DNA from: Kappaphycus alvarezii
Taxonomy: Eukaryota; Rhodophyta; Florideophyceae; Gigartinales; Solieriaceae
NCBI GenBank assembly: GCA_002205965.3
Contig: NADL03000459.1
Coordinates: forward strand, 1,798,001-1,862,000
Direction of reading: 5' to 3'
DNA: 64,000 bases
In this document: positions 1-13,721 of the stretch, one piece after another
How the letters are laid out: the number at the start of each line of letters is the position of its first letter
Numbering within the stretch: the first letter of the stretch is position 1
Position numbers and translations under genes: made by a program
Notes under the pieces: model-generated
Database searches by the model: none
The model's input: only the letters and a program-made list of their open reading frames with translations
Told to the model about the DNA's origin: nothing

Positions 1-59
1 AAATTGGCCGAGTAAAGTAGGTGAGATTCAAATCCGTACATTTTTGCGTCAGCTTAGCA

Positions 60-1300
60 AATAATGGCCACTAACACCTCCTTAACATTTCATTTTTCTT
101 CAAACCATCCGTTGGGCTACCAGGATAAATAGTCTTAAATTCGTCTGGAGGGCTTAACCATCAGAGTAATAGAGCAAACGCTTTCCCTAAATGGAATAAA
201 CTCGAGAATTATTCAACGCGAACTCACTCGCGAGAGCCTTACGTGCGCAAGTATAGTAACGAAGCTCCTGTTTTGTCATACTGTGAAAGGCAAACTGAAC
301 ATAGTGTATTTTTACGTCGCTCTTCTTTTACGAGAGATCGACTCCCACATGTACCAAGAGTACTTTAGTCTCTACCATGAAAGAGATATAGAAGCTCGTG
401 AATTATATCAATGGATATGTTTTCAGAATCTCCTTCACGTGCTCAGAAGCCCTCTCCATCTTCATCGTATATTCAAATTACTTCTTTACTGAGATACCCT
501 CGTTGATTTCTGTGACTTTCTTGGCTAAAATCCACATGAGATTAGTATAACAGCCAGCCGACCCTTGGAAAATTCATATTTCGGTCACATTATCCCGAGG
601 CAAGGATTTCATGATACACTTGATCTTGGCTATATCAACTATTACACTAGGCCTTTAATCACTTGCCGCATATCCTTGACCTAAGACTCAGGGAAGCTTC
701 AATTGGTCACCTTGACCTTTTTATTAGCTTTTTAAATTCTCCTAAAAACTTTCTTGCGGTGTTCGATATGTTCTTCTAATGAGTTGCAGAAAATAAAACA
801 TTATTGTACTATTCTACAGCAAAACGCACCCCAAAAAGAATTTCTTCTATCATTCCTTGAAAAGGTGCACGTGCATACATCAATTCGGATGGGATCACCT
901 CAAATTTGAAATCATGGCTCCTTCAATGAGGGTAATACTCTCATGGAAAGTCTTCGACGAGCAAAGTTTAATACCTAGTACAGAGATCTAGCGTCTTGAA
1001 GAACTTCGCAACTGCAAACTCATTTATAAATTCTTCTATGCTCACCAACAGTCAGGAGTTTGGATTTATAAATATGTTGAGCTTACGTTAGTCAACCGAG
1101 ACGGGGGAACTACATTCTTTTTTGACGCTTTAAAAACTGAAAAAGACCAAGCCGAGCTCTGGGGTGTAATGATCCTGCTTCCAACATCTCTTTTACTCCC
1201 TTCTTCAAGATCTAGTTTCAATGGACCACTGGAACTTTCGATTATCCGAAATCATGAATTTCCCACGCTTACACGTCCGCTCCCGTAATTTAATCCACCA
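60..1300 (-). pseudogene. Decayed Gypsy-type reverse transcriptase and RNase H
   Basis: Reading the minus strand through many stops and frame changes gives a recognisable Ty3/Gypsy RT. Near 1,140-1,200 is a stretch like EMLEAGIITPQSSAWSFPVF, the usual start of Gypsy RT (family form: hydrophobic 'xGIIxPSxSPWSFPVV'). Near 990 is TLDL (motif A region). At about 800-915 comes a segment ending ARAPFQGMIEEILFG (motif B, family 'NAPATFQxLMxxVL'). Near 720-780 is KNISNTARKF (family 'HLEHLRKVF'). Around 200-290 the sequence resembles the start of RNase H (KQEL...). The YxDD catalytic motif is not clearly preserved. No open frame survives, so this is a dead relic. Similarity is judged by eye against the known family pattern. 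Confidence 0.6.
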
Positions 1301-1662
1301 GAGTCTTCTGGTCGTTCTCTTTTAGAGGTTTGAGTTTCTATTTAAGGGGATTGGTGCAGTCTTTCTCCTGTAATCCCTGAAAATTTCTTTTACCCTCGAA
1401 ATATCTCTATATTTGTAAGTATCTTTGCTTAGGATCTCCAGAAATAATTCTGCTCAGTACCAGTCCCACCATCACCCGAGTGCGATTAGGATGAATTGGC
1501 AAAATATTCGCTTTCGACCCTCAGGGTGACGTGAAAACATCGCTATCAGTACGCGCTCCGCCGATCACTGGAGACTCACTGAGGAACGGTAAGAAACTTC
1601 TCCTTCTTCCTATTCATCAATTTTATCTGCTGGAAAGCAAAGTTTAGGCTTGTTCGCAGAGA

Positions 1663-1872
1663 CTACAAGGTGAGGATGCTAGCAAAAGAGTAAAATTGGG
1701 CGTTGCGTACCACAAAAATTCTGAAGGTACTACCAACTACCCGCAAGACACCAGAACCATTTCCGGGTAAGCCTAGGACTTTACAAAATGTACCATCAGC
1801 GACTGGAGCTTCAAAATACTCTGTCAGAGCTAGTGGTATAAGGTTAGAGACGGCTTTTGTGTAACAGAGCAT
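1663..1872 (-). pseudogene. Gypsy-type aspartic protease relic
   Basis: A 69-codon open stretch upstream, in the transcription sense, of the decayed RT. Its first half contains AVSNLIPLALTEYFEAP, which resembles the retropepsin segment after the catalytic D-T/S-G (family form 'DTGAxxNLIPxxLAExLGLxxxP'). The DTG itself is degraded to YTKA, so the catalytic aspartate is missing. It then shows a glycine-rich flap-like region and a hydrophobic 'FRIFVV' strand. Order protease then RT on the same strand matches a Gypsy pol gene. It is short enough that chance cannot be excluded; the neighbouring RT is the main support. Confidence 0.45.
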
Positions 1873-3680
1873 GAGTGTCAGTCCATTAAGCCTTTACAGT
1901 GACAAAATTCAGCCTGCACGCTTCCTCTGAATGCTTATCCATAGAGACCTTATGTACTGGTTAAGTCTTAGTGATTAACCAATTCACTTATTTGCTGGCC
2001 ACTTCTTCATCCCCACGAAGACGCTGACCGGCGCTCATACCTGAGGAGGCCAATTCAAGCTCTACAACCGCATTACACTTCAACGGTTGATCCTACAGAC
2101 CTTTTGACGCCTTTTTTGTCCTTCAGACATTATTATTTATATTTCTGGGCTCCCGAAAGGCTAAAGGTGGACGAACAATGGAGGACCAGTACAAGCATCT
2201 TCAGGAACCATTTTACTGTCAGGATAGTAAGAACCACATTAGGTCTGGATAGGCAACGAGTTCGGTCAGCTGGATGAGCTTTGAATAGGTGTAAAAAATG
2301 GGCGGGAGGATTCGGGCAAACAATATCGCATAGAGAATTCCAAAGAAATCATGAGATGACGAAGAAGGAACAGGAATGCGAGAATTGATCACAATCTCTA
2401 TAAATAGTACATTAGGAATCATAAGGACAAATTGGCGTTGGTTTTGGGAGATATTTTGGGTAGATAATATGCGTGTAAGAATTCAGGTGTTATTGGAAGC
2501 GGTAAAACTAGAGATATAGAGATTTTTGGCATTGAAATTAGAAACTAAGATTTATCACGTATTATTTTTTTCGTCCGTGTTCTAAATTCTAGAAAGAAAC
2601 TCTAGCTTCAGCGCGAGATGGGGAAATATGTAGCAATTACGGCGTTATAATGAGTCTAAATACACAAAAAACTTAAAATTGAGAATCAACAACTATTCTC
2701 GGAATAATTTTAACGAAAAGAGTTCCAATTGAGGTTCCAGAGTAGATTTATAATGTTTTACGTTTTCATAGTTATATGTTACATTTTCACTGCTACATAA
2801 GTTCTTCTCTCAGCTTTTAAACTCTTAAATGATGTTAGGGCGCTATTCTTGGCACATTTAAGTAGATAAGGTCGTTCGGAAGCAGTAAGTCCTCCGCCGA
2901 GCCACCACACTTCCCAATCTGGTGATTGAGAATTCCGCTAACTGGCTGATTTTTTCGTTCCTGGCTTCGTTGCAGAAACTGTTTCTGTTGTTTTCGCTTA
3001 TAAAAAATCTGAAAGCGATTAGCAAGGGAAGTTCCATTTAATGTTACTGCTTCATAAAATATAAAATATATATGATTTGTATAGATAAAATTTCGCACTT
3101 TTATCAAAAACAAATAGTAATTCAATATAATTACAGTAATGCTTGAAAGGGTTTCAAAGTATTTTTTAAAGTCCTTTGTCCTCAAATATATTTTCATTCA
3201 CTTGAGTATACATTTAACTGTAACAGGTCCTTAAGAAGTTGCAGTATTGAGATCTTAGCAATATGCAAGCATTTCTATTCTTTTACACAGATTTTCAAAA
3301 CCCCATACTTTATTTTATCCCTAATATTCACACGAACAAAACATAGCGGTTATGGTTCTGTATCTAGGAACGTTTTTCTGGTCCACTCATCGTATAAAGC
3401 GTCTAATCATATATTAGTCCATCGATCGGCCAAAAATGAAAAATAACCCTATTAGGACCGGAAAAGACTTGATACTCGTTACTGCACCTTTTGAAATCAT
3501 GTATGCACTGGTGCTGTAGCGGTTCTACAGGATGAGAAATATTCTGTCTACTTAACGCGCCACATACGAATGATTCTTGCGTATATTCTTAGCTACTTTG
3601 CTGACTATTGGTACTGATGTCACCAATGTCCAATTTATTGCAAGTGGTAATATTTGAATCGCGTTTCTATCCCTGTTTTA

Positions 3681-3714
3681 ACTTTAGTCGGTTGAGCTTC
3701 GGCTCAACTAAAGT
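3681..3714. repeat. Small hairpin with C(TTCG)G loop
   Basis: GTTGAGC (3,691-3,697) and GCTCAAC (3,702-3,708) pair perfectly around the loop TTCG. ACTTTA on the left and TAAAGT on the right extend the stem, with four unpaired bases on the left side. As RNA this would carry a C(UUCG)G tetraloop, known to be very stable. No gene is adjacent, so no role can be given. Confidence 0.6.
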
Positions 3715-3805
3715 ATCTCCAGGGGCTTGTTCATAAGTCTAACGTTCTCAGTGATATCTTTTGTGCAAAAGCTTCATTATCCAATGAATATTGCTCGTGT
3801 ATACT

Positions 3806-3985
3806 AACGAGTTGACTCTGAAAGCCCTAAACTAGGTTATTTAGATTACATGCAATACGATGAATTTAGTCATAGCTCTTTGCACTCAGGTATCCTTGTT
3901 CGAGTAAGGTCATGGAGGAACAGTAATAGTAAAAAAAGAATGTATACCCATCAAGGGGGGCGCGCCGGTCCCTTAGATGGGAGAT
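3806..3985 (+). repeat. Diverged direct repeat, copy 1
   Basis: It aligns by eye with 9,680-9,875. Shared blocks in the same order include a CTAnACTAGGTT segment, a CTCAGGTATCCT segment, CGAGTA, and a terminal CGCGCC...TAGATG segment. Copies are clearly diverged. Candidate LTR remnants of a decayed element of about 6 kb, but no internal coding remnant confirms that. Confidence 0.45.
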
Positions 3986-6900
3986 AGAAATTTTCGCTTG
4001 CCACAAATTCTTTCAATGGTAGTATCTTTGAGTACATTCTTTACAAAAATTTTGATCAGAATCGCTGATTAATACGAATTTGGGTTACACTGTTGCACTG
4101 TGAAACCGGCTTCGCCTGTATTTAGGCCAATTGAGTAATAAACCGTAGAAACAGACCCAGAAAATGGAAGTAAATAATGTATCGGCTTAGTTTTTACCAA
4201 AGAAAATTAATCATCCAAGACTACTAACTGCAAAAGACTACGTACTCATACGTTTGAAAGTTCAAGTTGTTGTGGTTATTATTTTTTTCTGTTGCTTTGG
4301 TTCTTATTTTGTAAGGTTTCTCTAAGGTTTGTAATGAATCTCACTCTTGATCTTAATTTTCTTCTAAATTAGTAACCGGGAAGGTAACGATACTCTTATC
4401 AATGTGCCTTAACTAAAAGTTCTTGGGCGATTTCATATAATTTAACTTAAAATTAATGCGTACCTAAGCGTTAATGATCCACTTGTAGTAGGTTTGAACT
4501 CATTTCCTCGTGGTAGACACTGATGACCAAGTTTTAGAATGGACTAAAAGATATTCTCATGCTAATGGTAGTATAGTTTTTTCTATCTATTACGACGTGT
4601 AACTACAGGAGCGGTATCTTTGAGTGTAGAACTACCCCAAACGTTTCCTTTTTATGTCTAAGAGATGTAATAGCTGGCCAAAAAGACTGTCAATTGATAT
4701 TGAAAACAAGATGATTAAAGAATTTTCGGAGAAGATAAATAGGGTATTCACCTTTTCTTTTCTTTATCTACGAAAATCTGCTTAGCGTGGACCTCTACAC
4801 AGAAATCCTTGAAATAATCGGTAACGCACAATTACTGCATAATCTGAAGAGTGAACATAACTGACTTATATTAAAGGATGTTTAAATTTTACGCAAGCAC
4901 TTTAATTCATATATCACTGTCATCAGTGAACTTGCTAAATATGATGCACGTATGTACGAGAACAGGAAATATATAAGCGATTGCGCTCTTTATCTACCTC
5001 ATCTTAGGTATATTCAATGTTTTTATCACTGCAATAGCTCCCTTTCAATATTTCAATATAATATTACTGTCTTGAGACTTCAATCTACTCCTTACACTAT
5101 TTCAGATGTTCGCAATCGCCTGTGGGTGGGTATTTATAGCTTAGTAGATGTCGTAAGGTTGAAAGTTTACTTAGAAGAAGGGGTAAATGAAATTGTCCAG
5201 GGCGGACTCCGTGCGGCTAGTGCGAGGACGATTGTGTCAACTCAAACGTTGATTAACTCTCCCTCGCTCTCTTTTTTCAGTGGTACAGGTAGTTGGGAGA
5301 TATAGTAATTCGAAAGAGCGCAGCCGGACTGCAGCACTTACGCTGTAAGGTCGGAAGTGAAACTCATAGTTCCTGTGCGACTTTTAGCTATCTCGACAAT
5401 TAAAAGCCTTTGTTGCGAGTATATCGAATCCCAATAACTAAGGTGCTCTCGGAAGGTTTTACTTTAAGGCACAAGCCAAATTTGTGGATAGGAGGACCTG
5501 TTTCCACGGGAAAGGCAGGCAACTGTAGGATATTGTAATCTTAACAGTACTTAAAAACGGAGAAGCTAATACTGTGGTATGATAGGACATTTGAAAAGAA
5601 ATTCCCGGGGCTTTTTTCTGACAATCACATACAAGACAACTTAGTGAATGTCAATCCGTAATATAATATTTTCCGCACGAATGTAGTAGTTAGGACAACT
5701 ACAAACACAAACCATGACAACGCTGGTGGAAATTTAGTCACCTTGATACCTTAGATAGAAGCAATGACCGTCAAAAATCGAGCAATGATGCATAACCGAC
5801 AATATCCGTCAAGAAGTTCTGAAAACGCTCTCAGTTTCGAGGAATGTGGCCCTTATAGATTCGCGATTGAGATTAGTGAAGATATGAGTATGTATAATGA
5901 GAACATATATCAATATCAGTCCACAGTCTCCATCGTATCGGTTGATAAATCTGACACGTGTTCGTTTTCTGGTGGAAAGCATCGTTTCTTTCACTCTATT
6001 CGATCGTCGATCATTTACGAGCAAATTGAGAGAACTATCGCCAGAACTAAATCAAAAAAATCGAATCTGGTCAGAAAATGAGAGTTTGGACTTCCAATTG
6101 CAGATCAAAATATTGGTTTAGTGTACAGTGTGCCCTATTTTTCGTTCAATACATGTTTTCGGATAATTAAGCGAATAATTAACTAAATTACTCATTTATA
6201 CTGTCCTCAGTTACAACTTATACCTTAGTCGTAACGGGTGCTTCTAAGTGCACAGATTCGCTTGGAAATATTTTTATGAGACAAGAAAGAAAAACTGTTT
6301 GTAAAGGATGGACTTTCAGAGACCTTCAGTAGAACATGAGAATATTGTATCATTGCGACCAGTGATAGACTCAGCTCCGCCTGTTATGGCGCTATGCTAG
6401 CGCGCCAAAACTGAAAACTTGAACGTCTGACGATACATGCGGCTGTATAGCATTATTCCATTCGTTCCCATGTTCAATTTTCAATTGCTCAAGTCAACTC
6501 AATTTTTCTCATACGTAAGAAAAAATACGCGCCGATTATCTATATTACCATCATGACGTACTATTAGCCGACCACTTGAGACTGTACATCTTGAGATGTC
6601 CTGCCGGTTTCCGCCGGGCTTATCCGGTAAACATTAAGCTCTGACTGTCCTTGACGAATTTAAAGCTAAGTATGATATCTTCGTTATTTAACTTGAGGAT
6701 CAGGTATTCCAACAATCATTGTCCATAAAAGATCGATCAGAAGTCGCACTAAAATATTATTCCATTGTCTAACATATAAAGTAGACCACATAGATGGGGG
6801 CAATGGAGACAACATCCGTAGTTTCTTCAAAAAGACAAAAATCAAATTCTTTATTCTACCTCAATGCCTAAGAAATAAATAACGCCGCCGAGAGACTGAT

Positions 6901-9679
6901 TTGGGAACAATAGATCTTTATGAGGATACTTTTATGCGAAATTGAACTACTGAATTGATAATGGGGGTAAATCATAATCCATTCAAATGTGCTTGGGAAC
7001 CTTATGTCGGCGAAGCACATGGGATTTAATATTCCCAGAATGGCCTGCAAAAAAATAATTCGAATCGATTTCTTATTGATCTCTGTATTTTTCTGGAAGC
7101 TGTATGCACTCTTTCATCGATCTAATACGGCCAAACAACCTAATTTTTGCCAAGTTTCTGGTTTGGATTCTTTGCGTGTATTCAATGCGATTTAAAGCTG
7201 TTACGTATACAAGTACCCTCATCTCAATCGATGATGATCACGTGCGGCAAAGACTGTTATCAGCTCCAGTCTTCGTTCTCACCTGTTTTCTTATCAATAA
7301 TGGAAGGCATTTCTCAGCAAATGGGAATATACACGTTGCAAAGGGAACGAGGAGACTCAAATATTCTGTAATATGATGGAAAGGGCGTACATCGCAACTT
7401 TTTCTTCATTAAATACTCAGTATTTCATCAGAATGCAAAATAAAATTTCTCCCCTCATAACCCCTGGCAGATAAGTGTTAGTTTCATCAATGCATACATC
7501 ATATCCATCTAATCCGAAGCCATTCTCAATATCCCGCAATGGACCTTACTAGTTTACTTTAATAGATCGAAAACATGACGCATTGCTGAAGCGAGAAACA
7601 TGGGAGCTTATGAAAAGAATCCTCATATTAAGCCACTACCTGACCTATAACACATCACGATGAACTCTCCCGAAGCCAATCTGCGGGTGCAATAGGAAAG
7701 ATATTAAGTGCGGGAGGACCAGCAAGAATCATGGATAGACTATGGTCCTACGAGGCACATACACTCCTGTTACTGCAGACAAAAGTATTTTGATTCTTCT
7801 TGCTTTCGCCTCTACAGCTAGCCTTCCCTAAAAGGAGTTGTTATACTCAACACCTCCGTGGACGATAAGACTGATATCCCTATGGCAATAAAAGAACCTA
7901 AAAAATCTTGCGGTATTGAAGCCCAGCCTATACATGTCGCTAAGCTGTTCAAATTCATTTACAAGACTAAAAAGGCAGGCCATATACGCGTTTATTTGCT
8001 CGATTACTGCAATTTAATTCTCTACTTTACGTGTTTCCTCACACAGAATCCTTCCTTCTAATTGTGGTTGTGGTCAAAACTTTTCGTGTTCGTCTCAAAC
8101 TGCCCGAACATGCTTTTAGTACTTCAAAGATCACATATCTGCACGCTTTGAAATTCGATTTTTGTATCGCTCGCCATCCTTACTGCATGCGAAATTACGC
8201 ACACAGCAGCGGAACTTCGCGTCTTCCAAACCCAATACAAAGAAAACCTACTGTCTGGTCGTAGATTGCTCGATGAAAATCTAGTTCTCAACCCATTACC
8301 ATTGAATGCAAATATACTCCTGTCCTCTTCAGTGGATAATAACTTGTCACAGCATGCGAGATTCGTTCCATGGTTGATGTACTCCTGTATCTCGCCCTGT
8401 GCCCTCGCGCAGAGCTATCATTTATCGTATCTTCCCTCGCTTTACACATTCCCACACTTGAAACATTTGTGATAAAAATTCCTTAATCGTTTCCTTCGCT
8501 ACATATGAACTACGAAAGAATAAGTTGTACAAAAATCTGCTGGTTCGTCCCTAAAGTTTTCATCTTTGGAGGCATTCGTTGATGGAGATTGGGGTGGTGA
8601 GAAATTGGCCACTTCACTACAGAATTTTCTATATTGATAAAAAATACGGCAGATTATTTTAAGGTAAGCACAGTAAAATCAAAGCCCCATACTCGGCAGA
8701 GGCTGAACGTATAGAGCAATCGCAAAGCACAAAAGAATTTACATGGATCCGAAAGTTTTATTGGAAAAGTTACCACCAGGATCACTGGAAACAGGAAATG
8801 ATACATCTCTCCTTTAATATTTGGATTGAAATTACGGACGTATTGTTCCCTGAAGACCAACATATGTCTGTCTGGTAATAATAAACACATCGGTTTGAGT
8901 TTATCTGATGTACTCGGTGTGCTCAAAGGCACCTTAGTAAGATTATCTTGTCTTCAATGACCCGAAAATACTCCTACCATCTTCACCAAGTTGAGTATTT
9001 ACCACTTTTTAGCGTCCTTTTGTTCCATATTCTTATATAGCTGCAAATCACAGGGATTTATTCTATATTTTCAAGAAAACTTTTCCATTCTGACCACTTT
9101 TTACCTCAATGAATTGAAACGCGAATGGACGCCGCTTTAAGCAACTATCCATCTCCTTTTCCCCACTTTGGATATTGATGTGGATTCTACGGGTCCTCTT
9201 CGGAAGAGAAATCAGTTCGTTAAGTTTATTTACTGAATACTATTCTTAGTTATTTTCCACTGTTTTGTTACTTTTCTATAGATGTTACCTCAAGATCCCA
9301 TTTCCTTGCATTCAGGAGTGTATGAATCCATCTTGTTTCAAAATGAAGATTCTGGATGCCATAAACAGTGGAGTACTGATGAATATAATGTCGGGTGAAT
9401 AAAATTTAAGACCCTCAAATGATTTTTTCTGGAAGTACTACCATCTATTGAGATTCTTGGATCATTGTGTTGAGCATATGCAATAAGAAATCTCCAAATG
9501 GGTTTCGCGAGCCTCAGAAAGTTTTTCTTTGCCAAAAAAGTTCGACAGATTATTTATTGATCCGGTCACATTCATTGGGATATTTCACATCAGAGAAAAG
9601 GTGCTGGAAGTTGATGCACTCAATGCATCTTGGGACTGAGTGCGAAAGCTTAATCAACCAATTAATATCATCACTTTAT

Positions 9680-9875
9680 ACGAGTAATTTGACTGTGAGA
9701 GCTCTACACTAGGTTGTTGAGCTCACGTACCACATGGACGGATTTAATTCATAATTATTGCCCTCAGGTATCCTAATCCGAGTAGGTACAAAGAGAAAAA
9801 TTGAGTATCAATAGTAGTACAAAATGAAGGGACGCTCAGTAAGGAGGATAGGTCGCGCCCCTAGATGAAAGTTAA
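9680..9875 (+). repeat. Diverged direct repeat, copy 2
   Basis: Partner of 3,806-3,985, same orientation, about 5.9 kb apart. The best-preserved shared block is CTCAGGTATCCT at about 9,762-9,773. The identity is low enough that a pairwise alignment is needed to set its limits. Confidence 0.45.
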
Positions 9876-12800
9876 CTGTATTGCAATGCGTGTAACATTT
9901 TTTCTCATCAATTTACGGGATTCCGTCGGCCAACCAGAAGACGAGCTCAAATGGGCATCTACTCACAGTTTTTTCGCTATCCTTCTTTCTCTTTCAATAC
10001 CCTGCGATGCAGTAGCGCAGCTCGCCGATTTAGAGAAGAATTTCATATGGTAAAAATGGGTTTCATCTTTGGACGGCTGAATGGTGTATTCTTCCTCCAG
10101 GTTTAATTCCGGACCGAGGTACACGGAATGTTAGAACCTTGCAAAGAATCTAATCAAAAGAAGCGAGGAAAAGAGAGGAGCAAAACTGAGCAACATGCGA
10201 TTTTGAGGTGGGATTGCATCGTTTAGTATCTCCTCCGGGGATAAGTTTGTTGCCACCAATGGCAATCTTGCAGTTCCTATTTTTATGTAGATGCCGAATT
10301 TCTCAGCACCAAAGATTACTCCATATCACGGGAAAACAATAAAATGGGCACAGAGTGGTGAAAATAGGGAGAACTCGGGTGGGCAAATTTGGCTATAACA
10401 AAAGTTGCCATTGGAAAAGAGTTGAAGAGGCGAAATTTGGGAGTCAACTTCAGAGCTAGCAATGGGGTCTCTGTTTATTCGAGGGTCCTAGTTTCTATAC
10501 GTGTATAAATACTATCCAGCTAGGTTAGAAGTTTCTACGACGGAGCGTTATGTAAATTAAATATCAGTCAATTAATAAATACCCAAGTTAGAGATGTGTT
10601 ACTTCAACACTTGTCCCAGTAGGATGCTTCTATCTGCGAAAAATTCAGATCTAATTTAGGAGCAGAGAATTCGAGACAAGCCGCTCCACGTTGGTCACTC
10701 GATTGATTGCACATTATTATTGTTACTGATGGCTGAAGTTTAACAGAAAATTCCTCAATGTAAAGCAAAGTTCCGGCTGATAGTAGCGAGCAGATTCGTC
10801 CAAAATTATATCAATAAAAAAACTTAAAAATAAGCTCTACCAACAGCAGTACAGTATGAGTACAAATTGCACTTCAATAACATCTTTTCTTGGAACGGCA
10901 ATTTCTGCATTGTTGAGCTTGAATTGCGTTTTCGTAAGGGCTTTTTTGTTGTAACGACCAACGTTGTTATCAAGTCCGATAATAAGAACATAAAATTGTA
11001 TCCAGCATAATGCGAGTCAGCAGCAAAGCTTTTCTGTTAAAAACGTGACTGGAAAAGGTTTATAAGCCCCTTGTTACTTCCTCTAGCTGATAACCGGGGA
11101 AATGTATGACTTAAAGCATACCCAGAGACGCCTGTGGCAGCTTTCCGCAATAAAAATTTGTCTAATATAAACCGATGGCATAGTAAGATGTACAGTAGAA
11201 GATGATAGTAAATTGCCACCTGGGAGTTTGAGTGTTTAAAATAGATACAACTAAATTCTTTTAGGCCAATAGGCCCATAGACCACTGTGCAAAAACCATC
11301 TAGGATGAATCAAACGGAACAATGCTATAGTGTATCTATTTGGCCGACAACTGTTCAGGGCAGCAGGAGTTGGGGTCTAGTATGATGTTAAATATTTACT
11401 TTTCGGACTAAATGTGCATCCTTCTGAAATCGCAGTGCACCATGGATCTGAAGACACCAACATCTCGCCGCCTCGACTGATTTAATCCGACTTCACACTA
11501 GTATCTCCATTCCAGAACAAATATATATCCATTGGAGCCTGTGAAGTCCACGATGTTTTTATTATACTCTCTCTGCATCTTTTTCTGTAAATTCAATCCA
11601 GCTCCTAATTTCTTCGTCCATTCTGGAGTATTTTGTTTTAGTTTGAATAACAGAAAGTTCGTCACGCCAAACCATTCTCGAATTCCTTCTCTGGGCCCGT
11701 AGCTATGTTATTTCGCTTTGTCAGAGACGAAAAAGTTGAAAAGGTAAAGAATTTCTCCCGATGTGCCATCCAAGTCCTTTCTTTAACTATTTTATTAGTC
11801 AGTTTCCGTGAAACTGTAGATAAACGTAAGTATTTGGTAATCCTAATGGTCATTTTTTGATTCCTACACACTCCCAGATCGAGTGAAGAAGACCAGCTCA
11901 AAAGATGCTCGGATGGCCACTAAGCAGTAGATACTTACGGCCGTAGCTACCAGAATATTTTGGTTGAGAAAAATTCAGCTTAGAATGTGAAATGAGCATG
12001 ATTTTTCTTCGTTCATGTGTTTAATTAGGAAACAAGAGGGTTACTAAAATCCTGCTCTTTGCAGAGCAACTAATGATTTACCAGTACCAAAAATGATTGT
12101 CCCGCTAATATTTCTGCTAGTAATTTGACGGAAAATTCGAAAAATAATTTCTGTGATATAAAAAGCAGGCCTCAACCCTGAAAACCCCATCTTTCTTACA
12201 ATCTGCCGCAGCAGCCCGAACCTTAAGCGCGACCAACTCAGCAAACCAACATTCCTGCCTCTTCATCCACCACAGTATTCACTGGATCAGGATCATTCAC
12301 AAGCAAAAAAACCACGCAAACCAACGAGCGGTTTAGTATAAACATCGTTGAGCGCACATAGCTAATTGAGCAGCTGACAGCACTTGGTGTGGCATACCAG
12401 AAAGTGAAGACTTTAGAGAGCACTGGTGCCGATGTCGAGACCGCAGCCCGCACCCGTCACTACTCAGATAAAAACCAGGGGATCGAATCCAATCTGGCAT
12501 GATATGGCGTCGCTCATACATGACTAAGGGAACAGCAAACAAAGTTCACTCAATCGCAAGGATAGCTCCCGCCATGTCTAAAATGTTTGAAGCAATGCCT
12601 GGGGAATATGGTGAGATAACTGCAGCAACAAGGTAAGATTGTAAACAACATGGGGCTGAGAATTAATTAGAAAACGTAGTTTTGGAAACGGAGCTTGAGT
12701 GCAAGAGAATGAATGAGTCTACAAATGAAGATATTCGCAAGTCGATGCAACGTCAGAAGGAATTTATGTGGCATTAATTTGCTCGAATTTAAAAGAGGAT

Positions 12801-13089
12801 GACGCAATATGCTTTGGCGAAGTGGAAGATGGCGGCCGCCAGAAAAAAGCGAAAACAGAATACAAACATCATACTACAAAAATAGAGGCTCTAATATTGA
12901 CCGTAAACAATGTAACAGAAATTGTGGAAGGGAGCGTGCACTCTTGTAAATTTTTTTGCTCTTTTCTGGCCTTAGAACGGCGTGGAGGTGCCTGCTATCC
13001 ACTTCAAGCCGAGAAAATTTGTTTTTACGTAAACGTATAAGCTTCTGCCTCTGCAAATTATTCGCGAACATAGAGCTCATTTCACGCCC

Positions 13090-13721
13090 CATGGTTAAAT
13101 CTATAGTATGTTCCGGGAAAATCGCGACACATTCCAGAAAAAAGTATCTGCACTTCACCCCAGCCTTCTTTGAAAACGCTAAGGGGCAAGTTTCGAAACA
13201 TTCTATCTGCGCGGCGTACTGTTTTGAGATCTAACGAGGCTACTTCTGGGATTGTTGAGGAGGTCTCTGAGGTGGAAGGACTCACGGGTGATCTCATTCT
13301 CGAGAAAGATGAACACGGGACCTGTCGGCAGGAAAGGAAGTAGGAACTTACGAACGTGAGGAAACTTTGGTTGCGACAGGCCGTGAGGTGCAGCGAACTG
13401 CTTTGGAGCGTCAAAATAGATCATCGCTGGGTGCGAAGGTAATATCGGATGACACAGAGGACTTTACAATAAGCCGGAGAACCCATCGTAAACGCAGGTT
13501 GGAGGGTGAAGTGGTGGAATGGATAGTTAGGGCAGCCATATCACTGAGGATCTGAACAAAAGAGGAGATTTGACAAAGAGTCCCTGGAATTAAGATGCCA
13601 GAAGCTGCAGCTACAACGTGAGCGATATGAAGATGAAAAGAGGAATATAGAGCAGCGTAAAGAACAAAATCGGCTGCAACTTGAGATGATGAGCCCTTTA
13701 ATCAAACATTTAAACAATTGA
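13090..13721 (+). pseudogene. PIF/Harbinger-associated Myb/SANT-like protein with coiled-coil C-terminus
   Basis: Plus-strand pieces read as the second ORF that commonly accompanies PIF/Harbinger transposases. At about 13,150-13,300 is a basic helix-like segment (LRGKFRNILSARRTVLRSNE) followed by an acidic stretch ending ILEKDE, a layout I associate with SANT/Myb-like partners. At about 13,555-13,721 is a charged, heptad-like coiled coil (FDKESLELRCQKLQLQRERY, then a run rich in E, K, R and Q ending in a TGA stop). At least two frame changes and a stop lie between the pieces, so this copy is broken. Family knowledge: this partner binds the element's ends and assists the transposase. It converges on the transposase at 13,863-14,776, the usual two-gene arrangement. 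The N-terminal limit is not clear. Confidence 0.5.

Larger units (their letters stand above)
1..2100 (-). mobile_element. Decayed Ty3/Gypsy LTR retrotransposon, left edge cut by window
   Basis: Protease-like, RT-like and RNase H-like remnants occur in Gypsy order on the minus strand. An integrase would lie beyond the left edge of the window. No LTR could be recognised. Many stops look like CAA/CAG to TAA/TAG or TGG to TAG/TGA changes, and the block is AT-rich, so decay by C-to-T/G-to-A transition is suspected. Confidence 0.55.
2101..12500. other. AT-rich stretch with no supportable gene
   Basis: About 10 kb of AT-rich DNA. Only short open frames (under about 120 codons) occur and none shows a family motif I recognise. 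It contains one pair of diverged direct repeats (3,806-3,985 and 9,680-9,875) and one small hairpin (3,681-3,714). It most likely consists of old transposon remains, given the decayed Gypsy pol next to it, but no further domain could be assigned. Confidence 0.6.
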
